Positions 26,825 to 40,440 of a stretch of DNA of 64,000 nt are shown here, piece after piece; the first letter of the stretch is position 1; every line of letters begins with the position of its first letter. The stretch is from Hydractinia symbiolongicarpus (Eukaryota > Cnidaria > Hydrozoa > Anthoathecata > Hydractiniidae): contig NC_079886.1 of NCBI RefSeq assembly GCF_029227915.1, positions 26,204,501 to 26,268,500 on the forward strand, given 5' to 3'. The translations under genes and the position numbers were made by a program. The notes under the pieces are model-generated. The model saw only the letters and a list, made by a program, of their open reading frames with translations, made no database searches and had not been told where the DNA came from.

Positions 26825-26840
26825 GCCTTAACGTCGCCGA
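26824..26840 (-). repeat. Right terminal inverted repeat
   Basis: CGCCTTAACGTCGCCGA, the mirror of the left end. Satellite sequence follows immediately as CCGCTGAATAAAAGG. The first C is not expected from the monomer consensus, in which A precedes CGCTGAAT. Confidence 0.93.
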
Positions 26841-27919
26841 CCGCTGAATAAAAGGAGTTTAATCGCCAGCAAACAAAAACCCGCAATTTCCCGTCAAAAG
26901 TATACAAAGAAAGTACCCAGGGAGTAAAATCACTTCTCGAACGATTCTTTAAATCATTTTTTCACCACTAGAACGCATGAGACTTGTAGTTTTCAAAAAT
27001 GATTTCATTTTTGATGAGACGCTGAATAAAAGGAGTTTAATCGCCGGCAAACGAAAACCCGCGATTTTCCGTATATCACGACTCGGCCCGTACAGTGAAA
27101 AGTATACAAAGAAAGTACCCAGGGAGTAAACTCATTTCCCAAACGATTATTTAAATTATTTCTTCACCACTAAAACGCATGAGACTTGTAGTTTTCAAAA
27201 ATGATTTCATTTTTGATTAGACGCTGAATAAAAGGAGTTTAATCGCTGGCAAACGAAAACCCGCGATTTGCCGTAAATCCCGGGCTTGACCCGTATAGTC
27301 AAATGTATACAAAGAAAGCAAACTGGGAGTAAACTCATTTCCCGAACGATTTTTTAAATTAATTTTTTACCACTAAAACGCATAAGACTTGTAGTTTTCA
27401 AAAACGATTTCATTTTTGATGAGACGCTGAATAAAAGGAGTTTAATCGCTGGCAAACGAAAACCCGCAATTTCCCGTAAATCCCGGACTCGGCCCGTATA
27501 GTCAAAAGTATACAAAGAAAGTACCCAGGGAGTAAACTCACTTCCCGAACGATTCTTTAAATTATTTTTTCACCACTAAAACGCATGAGACTTGCAGTTT
27601 TCAAAAATGATTTCATTCTTGATGAGACGCTGAATAAAAGGTGTTTAATCGCCGGCAAACGAAATCCCGCGATTTTCCGTATATCACGGACTCGGCCCGT
27701 ACAGTGAAAAGTATACAAAGAAAATACCCAGGGAGTAAACTCATTTGCCGAACGATTTTTTGAATTATTTCTTCACCACTAAAACGCATGAGACTTGTAG
27801 TTTTCAAAAACGATTTCATTTTTGATGAGACGCTGAATAAAAGGAGTTTAATCGCTGGCAAACGAAAACCCGCAATTTCCCGTAAATCCCGGACTCGGCC
27901 CGTATAGTCAAAAGTATAC

Positions 27920-30900
27920 AAAGAAAGTACCCAGGGAGTAAACTCACTTCCCGAACGATTCTTTAAATTATTTTTTCACCACTAAAACGCATGAGACTTG
28001 CAGTTTTCAAAAATGATTTCATTCTTGATGAGACGCTGAATAAAAGGTGTTTAATCGCCGGCAAACGAAATCCCGCGATTTTCCGTATATCACGGACTCG
28101 GCCCGTACAGTGAAAAGTATACAAAGAAAATACCCAGGGAGTAAACTCATTTGCCGAACGATTTTTTGAATTATTTCTTCACCACTAAAACGCATGAGAC
28201 TTGTAGTTTTCAAAAATGATTTCATTTTTGATGAGACGCTGAATAAAAGGAGTTTAATCGCCGGCAAACGAAAACCCGCGATTTGCCGTAAATCCCGGGC
28301 TTGACCCGTATAGTCAAATGTATACAAAGAAAGTAAACTGGGAGTAAACTCATTTCCCGAACGATTTTTTAAATTAATTTTTTACCACTAAAACGCATAA
28401 GACTTGTAGTTTTCAAAAACGATTTCATTTTTGATGAGACGCTGAATAAAAGGAGTTTAATCGCTGGCAAACGAAAACCCGCAATTTCCCGTAAATCCCG
28501 GACTCGGCCGGTATAGTCAAAAGTATACAAAGAAAGTACCCAGGGAGTAAACTCACTTCCCGAACATTCTTTAAATTATCTTTTCACCACTAAAACGCAT
28601 GAGACTTGTAGTTTTCAAAAAAGATTTCGTTTTTGATGAGACGCTGAATAAAAGGAGTTAAATCGCCGGCTAACGAAATCCCGCGATTTTCCGTATATCA
28701 CGGACTCGGCCCGTACAGTGAAAAGTATACAAAGAAAGTACCCAGGGAGTAAACTCATTTCCCAAACGATTCTTTAAATTATTTTTTCACCACTAAAACG
28801 CATGAGACTTGTAGTTTTCAAAAACGATTTCATTTTTGATGAGACGCTGAATAAAAGGAGTTTAATCGCCGGCAAACGAAAACCCGCAATTTCCCGTAAA
28901 TCCCGGACTCGGCCCGTATAGTCAAAAGTATACAAAGAAAGTACCCAGGGAGTAAACTCACTTCCCGAACGATTCTTTAAATTATTTTTTCACCACTAAA
29001 ACGCATGAGACTTGCAGTTTTCAAAAATGATTTCATTCTTGATGAGACGCTGAATAAAAGGTGTTTAATCGCCGGCAAACGAAATCCCGCGATTTTCCGT
29101 ATATCACGGACTCGGCCCGTACAGTGAAAAGTATACAAAGAAAGTACCCAGGGAGTAAACTCATTTCCCAAACGATTCTTCAAATTATTTTTCCACCACT
29201 AAAACGCATGAGACTTGTAGTTTTCAAAGATGATTTCGTTTTTGATGAGACGCTGAATAAAAGGCGTTTAATCGCCGGCAAACGAAAACCCGCGATTTCC
29301 CGTAAATCCTGGGCTTGGCCGTTTAGTAGAATGTATACAAAGAAAATACCCAGGGAGTAAACTCATTTGCCGAACGATTTTTTGAATTATTTCTTCACCA
29401 CTAAAACGCATGAGACTTGTAGTTTTCAAAAATGATTTCATTTTTGATGAGACGCTGAATAAAAGGAGTTTAATCGCCGGCAAACGAAAACCCGCGATTT
29501 GCCGTAAATCCCGGGCTTGACCCGTATAGTCAAATGTATACAAAGAAAGTAAACTGGGAGTAAACTCATTTCCCGAACGATTTTTTAAATTAATTTTTTA
29601 CCACTAAAACGCATAAGACTTGTAGTTTTCAAAATGATTTCATTTTTGATGAGACGCTGAATAAAAGGAGTTTAATCGCTGGCAAACGAAAACCCGCAAT
29701 TTCCCGTAAATCCCGGACTCGGCCGGTATAGTCAAAAGTATACAAAGAAAGTACCCAGGGAGTAAACTCACTTCCCGAACATTCCTTAAATTATCTTTTC
29801 ACCACTAAAACGCATGAGACTTGTAGTTTTCAAAAAAGATTTCGTTTTTGATGAGACGCTGAATAAAAGGAGTTTAATCGCCGGCTAACGAAATCCCGCG
29901 ATTTTCCGTATATCACGGACTCGGCCCGTACAGTGAAAAGTATACAAAGAAAGTACCCAGGGAGTAAACTCATTTCCCAAACGATTCTTTAAATTATTTT
30001 TTCACCACTAAAACGCATGAGACTTGTAGTTTTCAAAAACGATTTCATTTTTGATGAGACGCTGAATAAAAGGAGTTTAATCGCCGGCAAACGAAATCCC
30101 GCGCTTTCCCGTATATCACGGACTAGGCCCGTACAGTGAAAAGTATACAAAGAAAGTACAAAGGGAGTAAACTCATTTCCCAAACGATTCTTTAAATTAT
30201 TTTTTCACCACTAAAACGCATGAGACTTGTAGTTTTTAAAAATGATTTCATTTTTGATGAGACGCTGTATAAAAGGAGTTTAATCGCCGGCAAACGACAA
30301 CCTGCGATTTGCCGTAAATCCCGGGCTTGACCCGTATAGTCGAATGTATACAAAGAAAGTAAACTGGGAGTAAACTCATTTCCCGAACGATTTTTTTAAA
30401 TTATTTCTTCACCACTAAAACGCATGAGACTTGTAGTTTTCAAAAATGATTTCATTTTTGATGAGACTCTGAATAAAAGGAGTTTAATCGCCGGCAAACG
30501 AAAACCCGCGATTTGCCGTAAATCCCGGGCTTGACCCGTATAGTCAAATGTATACAAAGAAAGTAAAGTGGGAGTAAACTCATTTCCGGAACGATTTTTT
30601 AAATTAATTTTTTACCACTAAAACACATAAGACATGTAGTTTTTCAGAAACGATTTCATTTTTGATGAGACGCTGAATAAAAGGAGTTTAATCGCTGGCA
30701 AACGAAAACCCGCGATTTGCCGTAAATCCCGGGCTTGACCCGTATAGTCAAATGTATACAAAGAAAGCAAACTGGGAGTAAACTCATTTCCCGAACGATT
30801 TTTTAAATTAATTTTTTACCACTAAAACGCATAAGACTTGTAGTTTTCAAAAACGATTTCATTTTTGATGAGACGCTGAATAAAAGGAGTTTAATCGCTG

Positions 30901-33743
30901 GCAAACGAAAACCCGCAATTTCCCGTAAATCCCGGACTCGGCCCGTATAGTCGAAAGTATACAAAGAAAGTACCCAGGGAGTAAACTCACTTCCCGAACG
31001 ATTCTTTAAATTATTTTTTCACCACTAAAACGCATGAGACTTGCAGTTTTCAAAAATGATTTCATTCTTGATGAGACGCTGAATAAAAGGTGTTTAATCG
31101 CCGGCAAACGAAATCCCGCGATTTTCCGTATATCACGGACTCGGCCCGTACAGTGAAAAGTATACAAAGAAAATACCCAGGGAGTAAACTCATTTGCCGA
31201 ACGATTTTTTGAATTATTTCTTCACCACTAAAACGCATGAGACTTGTAGTTTTCAAAAATGATTTCATTTTTGATGAGACGCTGAATAAAAGGAGTTTAA
31301 TCGCCGGCAAACGAAAACCCGCGATTTGCCGTAAATCCCGGGCTTGACCCGTATAGTCAAATGTATACAAAGAAAGTAAACTGGGAGTAAAGTCATTTCC
31401 CGAACGATTTTTTAAATTAATTTTTTACCACTAAAACGCATAAGACTTGTAGTTTTCAAAAACGATTTCATTTTTGATGAGACGCTGAATAAAAGGAGTT
31501 TAATCGCTGGCAAACGAAAACCCGCAATTTCCCGTAAATCCCGGACTCGGCCGGTATAGTCAAAAGTATACAAAGAAAGTACCCAGGGAGTAAACTCACT
31601 TCCCGAACATTCTTTAAATTATCTTTTCACCACTAAAACGCATGAGACTTGTAGTTTTCAAAAAAGATTTCGTTTTTGATGAGACGCTGAATAAAAGGAG
31701 TTAAATCGCCGGCTAACGAAATCCCGCGATTTTCCGTATATCACGGACTCGGCCCGTACAGTGAAAAGTATACAAAGAAAGTACCCAGGGAGTAAACTCA
31801 TTTCCCAAACGATTCTTTAAATTATTTTTTCACCACTAAAACGCATGAGACTTGTAGTTTTCAAAAACGATTTCATTTTTGATGAGACGCTGAATAAAAG
31901 GAGTTTAATCGCCGGCAAACGAAAACCCGCAATTTCCCGTAAATCCCGGACTCGGCCCGTATAGTCAAAAGTATACAAAGAAAGTACCCAGGGAGTAAAC
32001 TCACTTCCCGAACGATTCTTTAAATTATTTTTTCACCACTAAAACGCATGAGACCTGCAGTTTTCAAAAATGATTTCATTCTTGATGAGACGCTGAATAA
32101 AAGGTGTTTAATCGCCGGCAAACGAAATCCCGCGATTTTCCGTATATCACGGACTCGGCCCGTACAGTGAAAAGTATACAAAGAAAGTACCCAGGGAGTA
32201 AACTCATTTCCCAAACGATTCTTCAAATTATTTTTCCACCACTAAAACGCATGAGACTTGTAGTTTTCAAAGATGATTTCGTTTTTGATGAGACGCTGAA
32301 TAAAAGGCGTTTAATCGCCGGCAAACGAAAACCCGCGATTTCCCGTAAATCCTGGGCTTGGCCGTTTAGTAGAATGTATACAAAGAAAATACCCAGGGAG
32401 TAAACTCATTTGCCGAACGATTTTTTGAATTATTTCTTCACCACTAAAACGCATGAGACTTGTAGTTTTCAAAAATGATTTCATTTTTGATGAGACGCTG
32501 AATAAAAGGAGTTTAATCGCCGGCAAACGAAAACCCGCGATTTGCCGTAAATCCCGGGCTTGACCCGTATAGTCAAATGTATACAAAGAAAGTAAACTGG
32601 GAGTAAACTCATTTCCCGAACGATTTTTTAAATTAATTTTTTACCACTAAAACGCATAAGACTTGTAGTTTTCAAAATGATTTCATTTTTGATGAGACGC
32701 TGAATAAAAGGAGTTTAATCGCTGGCAAACGAAAACCCGCAATTTCCCGTAAATCCCGGACTCGGCCGGTATAGTCAAAAGTATACAAAGAAAGTACCCA
32801 GGGAGTAAACTCACTTCCCGAACATTCCTTAAATTATCTTTTCACCACTAAAACGCATGAGACTTGTAGTTTTCAAAAAAGATTTCGTTTTTGATGAGAC
32901 GCTGAATAAAAGGAGTTTAATCGCCGGCTAACGAAATCCCGCGATTTTCCGTATATCACGGACTCGGCCCGTACAGTGAAAAGTATACAAAGAAAGTACC
33001 CAGGGAGTAAACTCATTTCCCAAACGATTCTTTAAATTATTTTTTCACCACTAAAACGCATGAGACTTGTAGTTTTCAAAAACGATTTCATTTTTGATGA
33101 GACGCTGAATAAAAGGAGTTTAATCGCCGGCAAACGAAATCCCGCGCTTTCCCGTATATCACGGACTAGGCCCGTACAGTGAAAAGTATACAAAGAAAGT
33201 ACAAAGGGAGTAAACTCATTTCCCAAACGATTCTTTAAATTATTTTTTCACCACTAAAACGCATGAGACTTGTAGTTTTTAAAAATGATTTCATTTTTGA
33301 TGAGACGCTGTATAAAAGGAGTTTAATCGCCGGCAAACGACAACCTGCGATTTGCCGTAAATCCCGGGCTTGACCCGTATAGTCGAATGTATACAAAGAA
33401 AGTAAACTGGGAGTAAACTCATTTCCCGAACGATTTTTTTAAATTATTTCTTCACCACTAAAACGCATGAGACTTGTAGTTTTCAAAAATGATTTCATTT
33501 TTGATGAGACTCTGAATAAAAGGAGTTTAATCGCCGGCAAACGAAAACCCGCGATTTGCCGTAAATCCCGGGCTTGACCCGTATAGTCAAATGTATACAA
33601 AGAAAGTAAAGTGGGAGTAAACTCATTTCCGGAACGATTTTTTAAATTAATTTTTTACCACTAAAACACATAAGACATGTAGTTTTTCAGAAACGATTTC
33701 ATTTTTGATGAGACGCTGAATAAAAGGAGTTTAATCGCTGGCA
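27920..33743. repeat. Higher-order repeat: two copies of a ~3,043-bp, 15-monomer unit
   Basis: Monomers near 28019, 28977, 29268 and 29989 recur at 31062, 32020, 32311 and 33032, always 3,043 bp apart. Shared private variants include GACAACCTGCG, AAAAAAGATTTCG and GACTCTGAATAAAAGG. The match fades after about 33743, where the next monomers belong to different subtypes. The unit size is close to the 3,041-bp repeat on the left side, but its monomer order is different. Confidence 0.88.
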
Positions 33744-36700
33744 AACGAAAACCCGCAATTTCCCGTAAATCCCGGACTCGGCCCGTATAGTCAAAAGTAT
33801 ACAAAGAAAGTACCCAGGGAGTAAACTCACTTCCCGAACGATTCTTTAAATTATTTTTTCACCACTAAAACGCATGAGACTTGCAGTTTTCAAAAATGAT
33901 TTCATTCTTGATGAGACGCTGAATAAAAGGTGTTTAATCGCCGGCAAACGAAATCCCGCGATTTTCCGTATATCACGGACTCTGCCCGTACAGTGAAAAG
34001 TATACAAAGAAAGTACCCGGGGAGTAAACTCATTTCCCGAACGATTCTTTAAATTATTTTTTCACCACTAAAACGCATGAGACTTGTAGTTTTCAAAGAT
34101 AATTTCGTTTTTGATGAGACGCTGAATAAAAGGCGTTTAATCGCCGGCAAACGAAAACCCGCGATTTCCCGTAAATCCTGGGCTTGGCCGTTTAGTCGAA
34201 TGTATACAAAGAAAATACCCAGGGAGTAAACTCATTTGCCGAACGATTTTTTGAATTATTTCTTCACCACTAAAACGCAAGAGACTTGTAGTTTTCAAAA
34301 ATGATTTCATTTTTGATGAGACGCTGAATAAAAGGAGTTTAATCGCCGGCAAACGAAAACCCGCGATTTGCCGTAAATCCCAGGCTTGACCCGTATAGTC
34401 AAATGTATACAAAGAAAGTAAACTGGGAGTAAACTCATTTCCCGAACGATTTTTTAAATTAATTTTTTACCACTAAAACGCATAAGACTTGTAGTTTTCA
34501 AAAACGATTTCATTTTTGATGAGACGCTGAATAAAAGGAGTTTAATCGCTGGCAAAATAAAAGCCTGCAATTTCCCGTAAATCCCAGACTCGGCCCGTAT
34601 AGTCAAAAGTATACAAAGAAAGTACCCAGGGAGTAAACTCACTTCCCGAACATTCTTTAAATTATCTTTTCACCACTAAAACGCATGAGACTTGTAGTTT
34701 TCAAAAATGATTTCGTTTTTGATGAGACGCTGAATAAAAGGAGTTTAATCGCCGGCAAACGAAATCCCGCAATTCTCCGTATATCACGGACTCGGCCCGT
34801 ACAGTGAAAAGTATACAAAGAAAGTACCCAGGGAGTAAACTCATTTCCCAAACGATTCTTTAAATTATTTTTTCACCACTAAAACGCATGAGACTTGTAG
34901 TTTTCAAAAACGATTTCATTTTTGATGAGACGCTGAATAAAAGGAGTTTAATCGCCGGCAAACGAAATCCCGCGCTTTTCCGTATATCACGGACTAGGCC
35001 CGTACAGTGAAAAGTATACAAAGAAAGTACAAAGGGAGTAAACTCATTTCCCAAACGATTCTTTAAATTATTTTTTCACCACTAAAACGCATGAGACTTG
35101 TAGTTTTTAAAAATGATTTCATTTTTGATGAGACGCTGTATAAAAGGAGTTTAATCGCCGGCAAACGAAAACCCGCGATTTGCTGTAAATCCTGCGCTTG
35201 ACCCGTATAGTCGAATGTATACAAAGAAAGTAAACTGGGAGTAAACTCATTTCCCGAACGATTTTTTAAATTATTTCTTCACCACTAAAACGCATGAGAC
35301 TTGTAGTTTTCAAAAATGATTTCATTTTTGATGAGACGCTGAATAAAGGGAGTTTAATCGCCGGCAAACGAAAACCCGCGATTTGCCGTACATCCCGGGC
35401 TTGACCCGTATAGTCAAATGTATACAAAGAAAGTAAACTGGGAGTAAACTCATTTCCCGAACGATTTTTAAAATTAATTTTTTACCACTAAAACACATAA
35501 GACATGTAGTTTTCAGAAACGATTTCATTTTTGATGAGACGCTGAATAAAAGGAGTTTAATCGCCGGCAAACGAAAACCCGCAATTTCCCGTAAATCCCG
35601 GACTCGGCCCGTATAGTCAAAAGTATACAAAGAAAGTACCCAGGGAGTTAACTCACTTCCCGAACGATTCTTTAATTTATTTTTTCACCACTAAAACGCA
35701 TGAGACTTGTAGTTTTCAAAAATGATTTCATTCTTGATAAGACACTGAATAAAAGGAGTTAAATCGCCGGCAAACGAAATCCCGCGATTTTCCGTATATC
35801 ACGGACTCGGCCCGTACAGTGAAAAGTATACAAAGAAAGTACGCAGGGAGTAAACTCATTTCCCAAACGATTCTTTAAATTATTTTTTCACCACTAAAAC
35901 GCATAAGACTTGTAGTTTTCAAAAATGATTTCGTTTTTGATGAGACGCTGAATAAAAGGAGTTTAATCGCGGGCAAACGAAAACCTGCAATTTCCCGTAA
36001 ATCCCGGACTCGGCCCGTATAGTCAAAAGTATACAAAGAAAGTACCCAGGGAGTTAACTCACTTCCCGAACGATTCTTTAAATTATTTTTTCACCACTAA
36101 AACGCATGAGACTTGTAGTTTTCAAAAATGATTTCATTCTTGATGAGACGCTGAATAAAAGGAGTTTAATCGCCGGCAAACGAAATCCTGCGATTTTCCG
36201 TATATCACGGACTCGGCCCGTACAGTGAAAAGTATACAAAGAAAGTACCGAGGGAGTAAACTCATTTCCCAAACGATTCTTTAAATTATTTTTCCACCAC
36301 TAAAACGCATGAGACTTGTAGTTTTCAAAGATGATTTCGTTTTTGATGAGACGCTGAATAAAAGGCGTTTAATCGCCGGCAAACGAAAACCTGCTATTTC
36401 CCGTAAATCCTGGGCTTGGCCGTTTAGTCGAATGTATACAAAGAAAATACCCAGGGAGTAAACTCATTTGCCGAACGATTTTTTGAATTATTTCTTCACC
36501 ACTAAAACGCAAGAGACTTGTAGTTTTCAAAAATGATTTCATTTTTGATGAGACGCTGAATAAAAGGAGTTTAATCGCCGGCAAACGAAAACCCGCGATT
36601 TGCCGTAAATCCCGGGCTTGACCCGTATAGTCAAATGTATACAAAGAAAGTAAACTGGGAGTAAACTCATTTCCCGAACGATTTTTTAAATTAATTTTTT

Positions 36701-37815
36701 ACCACTAAAACGCATAAGACTTGTAGTTTTCAAAAACGATTTCATTTTTGATGAGATGCTGAATAAAAGGAGTTTAATCGCTGGCAAACGAAAACCCGCA
36801 ATTTCCCGTAAATCCCGGACTCGGCCCGTATAGTCAAAAGTATACAAAGAAAGTACCCAGGGAGTAAACTCACTTCCCGAACATTCTTTAAATTATCTTT
36901 TCACCACTAAAACGCATGAGAATTGTAGTTTTCAAAAATGATTTCGTTTTTGATGAGACGCTGAATAAAAGGAGTTTAATCGCCGGCAAACGAAATCCCG
37001 CGATTTTCCGTATATCACGGACTCGGCCCGTACAGTGAAAAGTATACAAAGAAAGTACCCAGGGAGTAAACTCATTTCCCAAACGATTCTTTAAATTATT
37101 TTTTCACCACTAAAACGCATGAGACTTGTAGTTTTCAAAAACGAATTCATTTTTGATGAGACGCTGAATAAAAGGAGTTTAATCGCCGGCAAACGAAATC
37201 CCGCGCTTTTCCGTATATCACGGACTAGGCCCGTACAGTGAAAAGTATACAAAGAAAGTACAAAGGGAGTAAACACATTTCCCAAACGATTCTTTAAATT
37301 ATTTTTTCACCACTAAAACGCATGAGACTTGTAGTTTTTAAAAATGATTTCATTTTTGATGAGACGCTGTATAAAAGGAGTTTAATCGCCGGCAAACGAA
37401 AACCCGTGATTTGCTGTAAATCCTGGGCTTGACCCGTATAGTCGAATGTATACAAAGAAAGTAAACTGGGAGTAAACTCATTTCCCGAACGATTTTTTAA
37501 ATTATTTCTTCACCACTAAAACGCATGAGACTTGTAGTTTTCAAAAATGATTTCATTTTTGATGAGACGCTGAATAAAAGGAGTTTAATCGCCGGCAAAC
37601 GAAAACCCGCAATTTCCCGTAAATCCCGGACTCGGCCCGTATAGTCAAAAGTATACAAAGAAACGATTTCATTTTTGATGAGACGCTGAATAAAAGGAGT
37701 TTAATCGCCGGCAAACGAAATCCCGCAATTTTCCGTATATCACGGACTCGGCCCGTACAGTGAAAAGTATACAAAGAAAGTACCCAGGGAGTAAACTCAT
37801 TTCCCAAACGATTCT

Positions 37816-40440
37816 TTAAATTATTTTTCCACCACTAAAACGCATGAGACTTGTAGTTTTCAAAAATGATTTCGTTTTTGATGGGACGCTGAATAAAAGG
37901 AGTTTAATCGCCGGCAAACGAAATCCCGCGATTTTCCGTATATCACGGACTCGGCCCGTACAGTGAAAAGTATACAAAGAAAGTACGCAGAGAGTAAACT
38001 CATTTCCCAAACGATTCTTTAAAATATTTTTTCACCACTAAAACGCATGAGACTTGTAGTTTTCAAAAATGATTTCGTTTTTGATGAGACGCTGAATAAA
38101 AGGAGTTTATTCGCCGGCAAACGAAAACCCGCAATTTCCCGTAAATCCCGGACTCGGCCCGTATAGTCAAAAGTATACAAAGAAAGTACCCAGGGAGTTA
38201 ACTCACTTCCCGAACGATTCTTTAAATTATTTTTTCACCACTAAAACGCATGAAACTTTTAGTTTTCAAAAATGATTTCATTCTTGATGAGACGCTGAAT
38301 AAAGGAGTTTAATCGCCGGCAAACGAAATCCTGCGATTTTCCGTATATCACGGACTCCGCCCGTACAGTGAAAAGTATACAAAGAAAGTACCCAGGGAGT
38401 AAACTCATTTCCCAAACGATTCTTTAAATTATTTTTTCACCACTAAAACGCATGAGACTTGTAATTTTCAAAAATGATTTCGTTTTTGATGAGACGCTGA
38501 ATAAAAGGAGTTTAATCGCCGGCTAACGAAAACCCGCAATATCCCGTATATCACGGACTCGGCCCGTACAGTGAAAAGTATACAAAGAAAGTACCCAGGG
38601 AGTAAACTCATTTCCCAAACGATTCTTTAAATTATTTTTCCACCACTAAAACGCATGAGACTTGTAGTTTTCAAAAATGATTTAATTTTTGATGAGACGC
38701 TGAATAAAAGGAGTTTAATCGCCGGCAAACGAAAACCCGCCATTTCCCGTAAATCCCGGGCTTGGCCATATAGTCGAATGTATACAAAGAAAATACCCAG
38801 GGAGTAAACTCATTTGCCAAACGATTTTTTGAAGTATTTCTTCACCACTAAAACGCATGAGACTTGTAGTTTTCAAAAATTATTTAATTTTTGATGAGAC
38901 GCTGAATAAAAGGAGTTTAATCGCCGGCAAACGAAAACCCGCGATTTGCCGTAAATCCCGGGCTTGACCCGTATAGTCAAATGTATACAAAGAAAGTAAA
39001 CTGGGAGTAAACTTATTTCCTGAATGATTTTTTAAATTAAATTTTTACCACTAAAACGCATAAGACTTGTAGTTTTCAAAAACGATTTCATTTTTGATGA
39101 GACGCTGAATAAAAGGAGTTTAATCGCCGGCTAACGAAAACCCGCAATATCCCGTATATCACGGACTCGGCCCGTACAGTGAAAAGTATACAAAGAAAGT
39201 ACCCAGGGAGTAAACTCATTTCCCAAACGATTCTTTAAATTATTTTTCCACCACTAAAACGCATGAGACTTGTAGTTTTCAAAAATGATTTCGTTTTTGA
39301 TGGGACGCTGAATAAAAGGAGTTTAATCGCCGGCAAACGAAATCCCGCGATTTTCCGTATATCACGGACTCGGCCCGTACAGTGAAAAGTATACAAAGAA
39401 AGTACGCAGAGAGTAAACTCATTTCCCAAACGATTCTTTAAAATATTTTTTCACCACTAAAACGCATGAGACTTGTAGTTTTCAAAAATGATTTCGTTTT
39501 TGATGAGACGCTGAATAAAAGGAGTTTATTCGCCGGCAAACGAAAACCCGCAATTTCCCGTAAATCCCGGACTCGGCCCGTATAGTCAAAAGTATACAAA
39601 GAAAGTACCCAGGGAGTTAACTCACTTCCCGAACGATTCTTTAAATTATTTTTTCACCACTAAAACGCATGAGACTTTTAGTTTTCAAAAATGATTTCAT
39701 TCTTGATGAGACGCTGAATAAAGGAGTTTAATCGCCGGCAAACGAAATCCTGCGATTTTCCGTATATCACGGACTCCGCCCGTACAGTGAAAAGTATACA
39801 AAGAAAGTACCCAGGGAGTAAACTCATTTCCCAAACGATTCTTTAAATTATTTTTTCACCACTAAAACGCATGAGACTTGTAATTTTCAAAAATGATTTC
39901 GTTTTTGATGAGACGCTGAATAAAAGGAGTTTAATCGCCGGCAAACGAAATCCCGCGATTTTCCGTATATCACGGACTCGGCCCGTACAGTGAAAAGTGT
40001 ACAAAGAAAATACCCAGGGAGTAAACTCATTTGCCAAACGATTTTTTGAATTATTTCTTCACCACTAAAACGCATGAGACTTGTAGTTTTCAAAAATGAT
40101 TTAATTTTTGATGAGACGCTGAATAAAAGGAGTTTAATCGCCGGCAAACGAAAACCCGCCATTTCCCGTAAATCCCGGGCTTGGCCATATAGTCGAATGT
40201 ATACAAAGAAAATACCCAGGGAGTAAACTCATTTGCCAAACGATTTTTTGAAGTATTTCTTCACCACTAAAACGCATGAGACTTGTAGTTTTCAAAAATT
40301 ATTTAATTTTTGATGAGACGCTGAATAAAAGGAGTTTAATCGCCGGCAAACGAAAACCCGCGATTTGCCGTAAATCCCGGGCTTGACCCGTATAGTCAAA
40401 TGTATACAAAGAAAGTAAACTGGGAGTAAACTTATTTCCT
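37816..40440. repeat. Higher-order repeat: ~1,419-bp, 7-monomer duplication
   Basis: The monomer starting near 37816, with GATGGGACGC and ACGCAGAGAG variants, recurs at 39235 (offset 1,419 bp). The following monomers, including TTTATTCGCCGGC and a shortened GAATAAAGG, follow in the same order. The similarity continues through the GAAGTATTTC and TTTCCTGAATGATT variants near 38830-39030 and 40250-40450. Confidence 0.8.

Larger units (their letters stand above)
18943..26840 (+). mobile_element. DNA transposon-like element, 7.9 kb, apparently autonomous
   Basis: A 7,898-bp island of unique AT-rich sequence splits a satellite monomer in two. Its extreme ends are perfect 17-bp inverted repeats, TCGGCGACGTTAAGGCG at the left and its reverse complement at the right. 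On the left the satellite stops at GATGAGACGC; on the right it resumes with CCGCTGAAT. Any target-site duplication is therefore short, either CGC (3 bp) or ACGC/CCGC (4 bp with one mismatch). The island holds one complete 8-exon gene for a transposase-like protein, about 1.8 kb of 5' noncoding sequence and about 1.4 kb of 3' sequence with a nested MITE-like element. I cannot place it in a named superfamily from the ends. The short duplication argues against the 8-bp duplications of hAT and P elements and the TTAA of piggyBac and Kolobok. Confidence 0.88.
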
